Origin: Martinezella rhizogenes
GTDB taxonomy: Bacteria > Pseudomonadota > Alphaproteobacteria > Rhizobiales > Rhizobiaceae
DNA: 64,000 nt
NCBI RefSeq assembly: GCF_000799715.1
Contig: NZ_JUHG01000014.1
Location: forward strand, 372,001-436,000
Direction of reading: 5' to 3'
Below, one piece after another: positions 59,811 to 64,000 of the stretch (the first letter of the stretch is position 1; the number at the start of each line of letters is the position of its first letter). The translations under genes and the position numbers were made by a program. The notes under the pieces are model-generated. The model ran no database searches and had not been told where the DNA came from. It saw only the letters and a program-made list of their open reading frames with translations.

Positions 59811-59959
59811 GAATCCTTCACCATTGCCTCAGATGGGGTCGAGGCCCGAAACGCTTGAAAATTGTGGTGACTAGTTCCGCCGCATGCAGTCTAGTAATTA
59901 GGTTTCAACCTAGTGTGAGGCTGACTCCGTGACAAGAGTCGCATGAATCCTGGGGAATC
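59811..59959. promoter_or_regulatory. GANTC (CcrM) site cluster in the gcrA-argD intergenic region
   Basis: GAATC 59811, GACTC 59923, GAGTC 59936, GAATC 59945 and GAATC 59955: five sites, four within 37 bp. CcrM methylates GANTC and GcrA acts at methylated sites. TAGGTT-tc-AACCTA (59899-59912) is an additional palindrome. The rest of the 427-bp region (59779-60205) must hold the gcrA and argD promoters; no clear boxes could be assigned. Confidence 0.6.
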
Positions 59960-60205
59960 GATTTCGGGGTTTTCCCCAACTTGCTTGTCTAAGCGTGGCA
60001 TTTTTGCAATATTAGCAATTGAAGACATACCTCTCGCCGAGAGGCGCTCTGCCGCGCCTGCGAAATTGCCTGTTTTGTTGACATTGCGGTGCAAAACATC
60101 AATAGTGCCCCAGCCGCCGCAAGGCGGCATTTTTGATTTTTCCGGGCCCGTTTCACTTGAAGGAAACGATTGGCCCTAAAGGTTGTGATCGAGGAGATAC
60201 GGGCC

Positions 60206-61405
60206 ATGGCTGAAACCGCGCCGCTTTACGACACCTATATGCGTGCCCCGCTGCGGTTTGAGCGAGGAGAGGGCGTATGGCTGTTCACGGAGACCGGCGA
60301 GCGTTATCTCGATTTCGCCGCCGGCGTTGCGGTGAATTCGCTTGGCCATGCGCATCCCCATCTGGTTGCGGAGCTGAAGGCACAGGCCGACAAGGTCTGG
60401 CACCTGTCGAACCTCTATGAGGTGCCGGGCCAGGAGAAGCTGTCGAAGCGCCTGACGGAAGCCACCTTCGCCGACAAGGTGTTCTTCACCAATTCCGGCG
60501 CCGAGGCACTGGAATGCGCGATCAAGACGGCGCGGCGCTACCAGTTCTCCAAGGGTCATCCCGAGAAATTCCATATCATTACCTTCGAAGGCGCCTTCCA
60601 CGGCCGCACGATCGCGACGATCGCCGCCGGCGGCCAGGAGAAATATCTCGAAGGTTTCGGTCCCAAGGCGCCCGGCTTCGATCAGGTGCCTTTCGGCGAT
60701 CTCGACGCCGTGCGCGCCGTGATTACCGATGCGACGGCCGCCATCCTCATCGAACCCGTGCAGGGTGAGGGCGGTATCCGCCCGGCGACCAATGAATTTA
60801 TGCGCGGCTTGCGCCAGATTTGCGACGAGCACGGCCTGCTTCTGATCCTCGACGAGGTCCAGTGCGGCGTTGGCCGTACCGGCAAGCTCTTCGCCCATGA
60901 ATGGGCCGGCATCCGGCCTGATATCATGGCAGTGGCCAAGGGCATCGGCGGCGGCTTTCCGCTCGGCGCCTGCCTTGCGACGGCGGAAGCCGCTTCGGGC
61001 ATGAAGGCTGGCACGCATGGGTCGACCTATGGCGGCAATCCGCTCGCCATGGCAGTCGGCAATGCCGTGCTCGATATCGTGCTGGCAGACGGCTTCCTCG
61101 AACATGTGCGCGACATCACCCTGGTGTTCCGTCAGGGCCTCGCCTCGCTTCAGGATCGTTTCCCCGATATCATTGAGGATATTCGTGGCGAGGGCCTGAT
61201 GATGGGCATCAAGGCCGCTATTCCGCAGGCGGAGCTGCTGCAGGCGATCCGCGCGGAGCATATGCTGGGCGTGCCGGCTGGCGACAACGTTATCCGTTTG
61301 CTGCCGCCACTGGTGGTGACCGCAGAGGAAGCGCGCGAAGGCATTGCCCGCATCGAACGCGCTGCAGAATCCGTGCGCGCTGCTCGCGTCAAAAAGTCGG
61401 CTTAA
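60206..61405 (+). CDS. argD: Acetylornithine aminotransferase
   Basis: A 399-aa PLP-dependent class III aminotransferase of arginine (and lysine) biosynthesis. FFTNSGAEALECAIKTAR (about residues 95-112), AILIEPVQGEGGI, LILDEVQCGVGRTG, and the PLP Lys in VAKGIGGGFPLGA. ATG 60206 has GAGGAG upstream; an in-frame TTG at 60170 gives an extra 12 residues without similarity. argF follows after 71 bp, with a hairpin between. Confidence 0.95.
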   Translation: MAETAPLYDTYMRAPLRFERGEGVWLFTETGERYLDFAAGVAVNSLGHAHPHLVAELKAQADKVWHLSNLYEVPGQEKLSKRLTEATFADKVFFTNSGAEALECAIKTARRYQFSKGHPEKFHIITFEGAFHGRTIATIAAGGQEKYLEGFGPKAPGFDQVPFGDLDAVRAVITDATAAILIEPVQGEGGIRPATNEFMRGLRQICDEHGLLLILDEVQCGVGRTGKLFAHEWAGIRPDIMAVAKGIGGGFPLGACLATAEAASGMKAGTHGSTYGGNPLAMAVGNAVLDIVLADGFLEHVRDITLVFRQGLASLQDRFPDIIEDIRGEGLMMGIKAAIPQAELLQAIRAEHMLGVPAGDNVIRLLPPLVVTAEEAREGIARIERAAESVRAARVKKSA

Positions 61406-61410
61406 ATCCA

Positions 61411-61456
61411 GCGCCCGCTGTCGGGGCGTTTTTGCCCCACGCGGGCGTTGTTGTTT
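61411..61456 (+). terminator. Intercistronic hairpin between argD and argF
   Basis: CGCCCGC (61411-61417) pairs with GCGGGCG (61440-61446), with an inner GGGGC/GCCCC pair (61422-61426, 61433-61437), then TTGTTGTTTT. It looks like a terminator or attenuator between genes of one pathway. Confidence 0.6.
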
Positions 61457-61476
61457 TCTAGAGTACAGGTAGGAAC

Positions 61477-62394
61477 ATGGCTTCTCCGAAACACTTTCTC
61501 GATCTCTCGGCCGTCGCGGCTGCCGATCTGCGCAGCATCATCGACGATGCCATCGTGCGAAAGCGGGCGCTGAAGGCCGGGACGGCCGACAAGCCGCTTG
61601 CCGGCAAGATGCTGGCGATGATTTTCGAGAAGCCGTCCACCCGCACCCGCGTTTCTTTTGACGTCGGCATGCGCCAGCTCGGCGGCGAGACGCTGTTCCT
61701 GTCGGGCACCGAAATGCAGCTCGGCCGCGCCGAGACGATCGGCGATACCGCGAAGGTGCTGTCGCGCTATGTCGACGCGATCATGATCCGCACGACCGAG
61801 CATTCGCGCTTGCTGGAGCTGGCCGAACACGCGACCGTGCCGGTCATCAACGCGCTCACCGACGACACGCATCCCTGCCAGATCATGGCCGACATCATGA
61901 CCTTCGAGGAGCATCGCGGCCCGATCAAGGGCAAGACCATCGCCTGGACCGGCGACGGCAACAACGTGCTCCATTCGCTGATCGAGGGGGCCGCACGCTT
62001 CGACTATCGCATGAACATGGCCGTACCCCTTGGTTCCGAGCCAAAGGATCACTATTTGAACTGGGCCCGCAACGAGGGCGCCGAAATCATGCTCTCGCAT
62101 GATGCCGACCGTGCGGTCGCTGGCGTCGATTGCGTGGTAACCGATACCTGGGTTTCCATGAATCAGGAACACCGGGCCCGCGGTCACAACGTCTTCCAGC
62201 CCTATCAGGTCAACGCGGCTTTGATGGCACAGGCCGGCAAGGACGCCTTGTTCATGCATTGCCTGCCCGCGCATCGTGGGGAGGAAGTGACGGACGACGT
62301 GATCGATGGTCCGCAATCCGTTGTTTTCGATGAGGCGGAAAACCGCCTTCATGCGCAAAAGTCGATTCTTGCTTGGTGCCTGGGCGCAATCTGA
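61477..62394 (+). CDS. argF: Ornithine carbamoyltransferase
   Basis: A 305-aa enzyme forming citrulline from ornithine and carbamoyl phosphate. The carbamoyl-phosphate motif is EKPSTRTRVSF (about residues 51-61; STRTR), the ornithine-binding Cys-Leu-Pro in FMHCLPAHRG, and HPCQIMAD. Length matches anabolic OTCase. With argD it forms part of arginine synthesis. hslO begins 46 bp downstream. Confidence 0.96.
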   Translation: MASPKHFLDLSAVAAADLRSIIDDAIVRKRALKAGTADKPLAGKMLAMIFEKPSTRTRVSFDVGMRQLGGETLFLSGTEMQLGRAETIGDTAKVLSRYVDAIMIRTTEHSRLLELAEHATVPVINALTDDTHPCQIMADIMTFEEHRGPIKGKTIAWTGDGNNVLHSLIEGAARFDYRMNMAVPLGSEPKDHYLNWARNEGAEIMLSHDADRAVAGVDCVVTDTWVSMNQEHRARGHNVFQPYQVNAALMAQAGKDALFMHCLPAHRGEEVTDDVIDGPQSVVFDEAENRLHAQKSILAWCLGAI

Positions 62395-62440
62395 GGATAT
62401 AGAACCGCGTTAATGTCGCGGGCGCAGTAGGAGTAAAGCA

Positions 62441-63430
62441 ATGGCGGAAAGTGCAGCCTCGCTGGGTCAATTCGATTTTGCCGGCGATGATCATGTCGTT
62501 CCTTTCCAGGTCGATGGTCTTGATGTGCGCGGCCGCGCCGTGCAGCTTGGACCTCTGCTGGATGGGATTCTTGCCCGGCACAATTATCCGGCCCCCGTTG
62601 CCCGGCTGCTGGCCGAGGCCGTGGTGCTGACTGTATTGCTCGGCACCTCGCTGAAGTTCGAGGGCAAGTTCACCGTGCAGACCAAGGGCGACGGACCTGT
62701 CGATCTTCTGGTCGCCGATTTCTCGACGCCGGAAAATGTCCGCGCCTATGCCCGTTTCGATGAGGAGGCACTGGCAAAGGCCGTGGCCGCCGGCGAGACC
62801 GAGCCGGAACAGTTGCTCGGCGAGGGCGTGCTCGCCTTCACCATCGATCAAGGTCGCTACAGCCAGCCCTATCAGGGGATCGTGCCACTTGATGGCGCCT
62901 CGCTCGAAGAGATCGCTGGGACCTATTTCCGCCAGTCGGAGCAAATCCCGACCCGCGTCCGTCTGGGCGCTGCCGAACTGTTTGACCGCGACGAGGCGGG
63001 CAAGCCGCGCCATCGCTGGCGGGCGGGCGGCCTGATCGCGCAGTTCCTTCCGGAAGCGCTGGAGCGCATGCGTCAGCCGGATCTTCACGGCGGCGACGGC
63101 GATAGCAATCCGCGCCATCACGTCGAGGACGATGCCTGGGAGGAAGCCCGGTCACTGGTCGAGACCATCGATGCCGACGAGCTGACCGATCCGCAGGTCG
63201 GCACCGAACGTCTGCTGTTCCGTCTCTTCCATGAGCGCGGCGTGCGCGTATACGAGCCGAAGGCAGTCTTCGACCGGTGCACCTGTTCGCGCGACAAGCT
63301 GAAGGGCGTATTGCAGGGCTTTTCCGCCGAGGAAATCGAAGCAAGCCTGGAGAATGGCGAAATCGCCGTCACCTGCGAGTTCTGCTCGACGACCTATCGG
63401 TTTGAAGCTTCCGAGGTAAAGGACGCCTGA
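62441..63430 (+). CDS. hslO: Redox-regulated chaperone Hsp33
   Basis: A 329-aa cytoplasmic holdase chaperone activated by oxidation. The C-terminal redox zinc site has the four cysteines CTC (in FDRCTCSRDKL) and CEFC (in VTCEFCSTTY). Under oxidant stress they form disulfides and expose binding surfaces. The N-terminal fold blocks such as LLDGILARHNYPAPVARLLAEAVVL are normal. ATG 62441 is preceded by AGGAG. It follows argF closely, a linkage common in rhizobia. Confidence 0.95.
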   Translation: MAESAASLGQFDFAGDDHVVPFQVDGLDVRGRAVQLGPLLDGILARHNYPAPVARLLAEAVVLTVLLGTSLKFEGKFTVQTKGDGPVDLLVADFSTPENVRAYARFDEEALAKAVAAGETEPEQLLGEGVLAFTIDQGRYSQPYQGIVPLDGASLEEIAGTYFRQSEQIPTRVRLGAAELFDRDEAGKPRHRWRAGGLIAQFLPEALERMRQPDLHGGDGDSNPRHHVEDDAWEEARSLVETIDADELTDPQVGTERLLFRLFHERGVRVYEPKAVFDRCTCSRDKLKGVLQGFSAEEIEASLENGEIAVTCEFCSTTYRFEASEVKDA

Positions 63431-63436
63431 TCGGGC

Positions 63437-63829
63437 TCAGTTCAGCGTCCGCAGCAGATTGGGCGTATCCAGCGAGAAGGCGGGGATCTTGACGTGAAAG
63501 AGCTCCCCGTCATCCGTCTCCATCTGATAATGGCCGAACATCATGCCCGATGGCGTGTCGAGCGGGCAGCCTGACGAATATTCGTAGGTATCGCCGGGGC
63601 TAAGCCGCGGCTGCTCGCCGACGACGCCAGGTCCGGTCACCTCGTCGACCAGCCCGTTCTGATCGGTGATGTGCCAATAGCGGGTCACCAGCCGGACATT
63701 GTGGGTGGAATGGTTGGAAATGACGATGCGATAACCCCAGACATAGCGGTCGTCATCCGGATCGGATTGCTCCTCCAGATAAAACGGTTCGACGACGACT
63801 TCGATATCCCGTGTTAGAGCGCGATACAT
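63437..63829 (-). CDS. apaG: ApaG protein
   Basis: A 130-aa protein beginning MYRALTRDIEVVVEPFYLEEQS, with the conserved YRIVISNHSTHNVRLVTRYWHITD and the C-terminal GSGMMFGHYQM-type block (here PSGMMFGHYQME). ApaG has a fibronectin-III-like fold and is linked to Co2+ resistance; its mechanism is unclear. ATG 63829 has AGG upstream on the minus strand; the longer frame to 63985 lacks similarity. It is convergent with hslO. The 171 bp right of it to the window end hold no clear gene. Confidence 0.93.
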   Translation of the reverse strand: MYRALTRDIEVVVEPFYLEEQSDPDDDRYVWGYRIVISNHSTHNVRLVTRYWHITDQNGLVDEVTGPGVVGEQPRLSPGDTYEYSSGCPLDTPSGMMFGHYQMETDDGELFHVKIPAFSLDTPNLLRTLN

Positions 63830-64000
63830 GCCTGACACCTTGGTCACTACTCCGAAACGCCGTGCGTTCCAATAAACGCACATCGGACGCTCCAGCATTT
63901 TAAGTCTAGGGCATCTTCTCCGCTTTCCATGATCCCACGAAAGCGGGACATTTAGCGGTATCCTATACACAACCTGTTCCGTCAAGGAACGGATCGGTGA

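Noticed and set aside
63830..64000. Coding extension of apaG to 63985
   Set aside because: The extra 52 residues have no similarity to ApaG, and ATG 63829 gives the usual family length.

Overview
The window looks like a chromosomal segment of a Rhizobium-type alphaproteobacterium (Rhizobiaceae). The reasons are the frcR-frcBCAK fructose transport set, the cell-cycle regulator GcrA, oversized PstC and PstA, a BA14K-type secreted protein, a RIME-like intergenic element, abundant ABC transporters and high-GC coding sequence. I see no rRNA, no insertion sequence, no integrase and no CRISPR array. Two tRNA genes are present: Arg(ACG) and Thr(CGT).

Layout. 1-4.2 kb: the tail of a probable chemotaxis receptor, an orphan histidine kinase, tRNA-Arg, and an MFS exporter divergent from an HxlR regulator. 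4.2-7.6 kb: a more A/T-rich block with two WcbI-like genes around a GSCFA gene, probably for surface polysaccharide decoration. 7.8-15 kb: a phosphonate monoester hydrolase followed by a five-gene peptide-type ABC importer. 15-21.3 kb: a MarR/MFS efflux pair, a BA14K protein, an SDR, a PmtA-like methyltransferase, a TetR regulator and an aldo/keto reductase. 21.6 kb: a small RNA with three hairpins, each exposing an anti-Shine-Dalgarno loop. 21.8-25.7 kb: a lipoprotein hydrolase and a hydroxyproline-type oxidase/epimerase pair. 25.7-31.3 kb: FucU/RbsD, FrcR and FrcBCAK, with pyrC, pyrE, fructokinase and pgi following to 36.6 kb. 36.8-48.7 kb: fadD, small stress or metabolism genes, an osmoprotectant-type ABC importer divergent from a double-HTH LysR-like regulator, tRNA-Thr and a nitronate monooxygenase. 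49-59.2 kb: a membrane protein of unknown function, ppk2 and the phosphate block phoR-pstSCAB-phoU-phoB. 59.2-64 kb: gcrA, then argD-argF-hslO, then apaG.

How the genes work together. Fructose enters through FrcBCA and is used by the kinase genes and pgi. Phosphate is sensed by PhoR/PhoB/PhoU, imported by PstSCAB, and probably buffered by PPK2. argD and argF serve arginine synthesis.

The most interesting points are regulatory. They are the anti-SD small RNA; a 12-bp tandem repeat that places several in-frame ATGs before pstC; a hairpin downstream of all four solute-binding-protein genes; a two-copy palindromic repeat whose only two differences are compensatory; a three-unit PHO box; a GANTC cluster upstream of gcrA; and a WcbI paralogue that has lost the N-terminal cysteine its neighbour retains. 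No clearly new multi-gene system is evident. Protein identifications are by recognition of motifs and family sequence and were not checked by database search.
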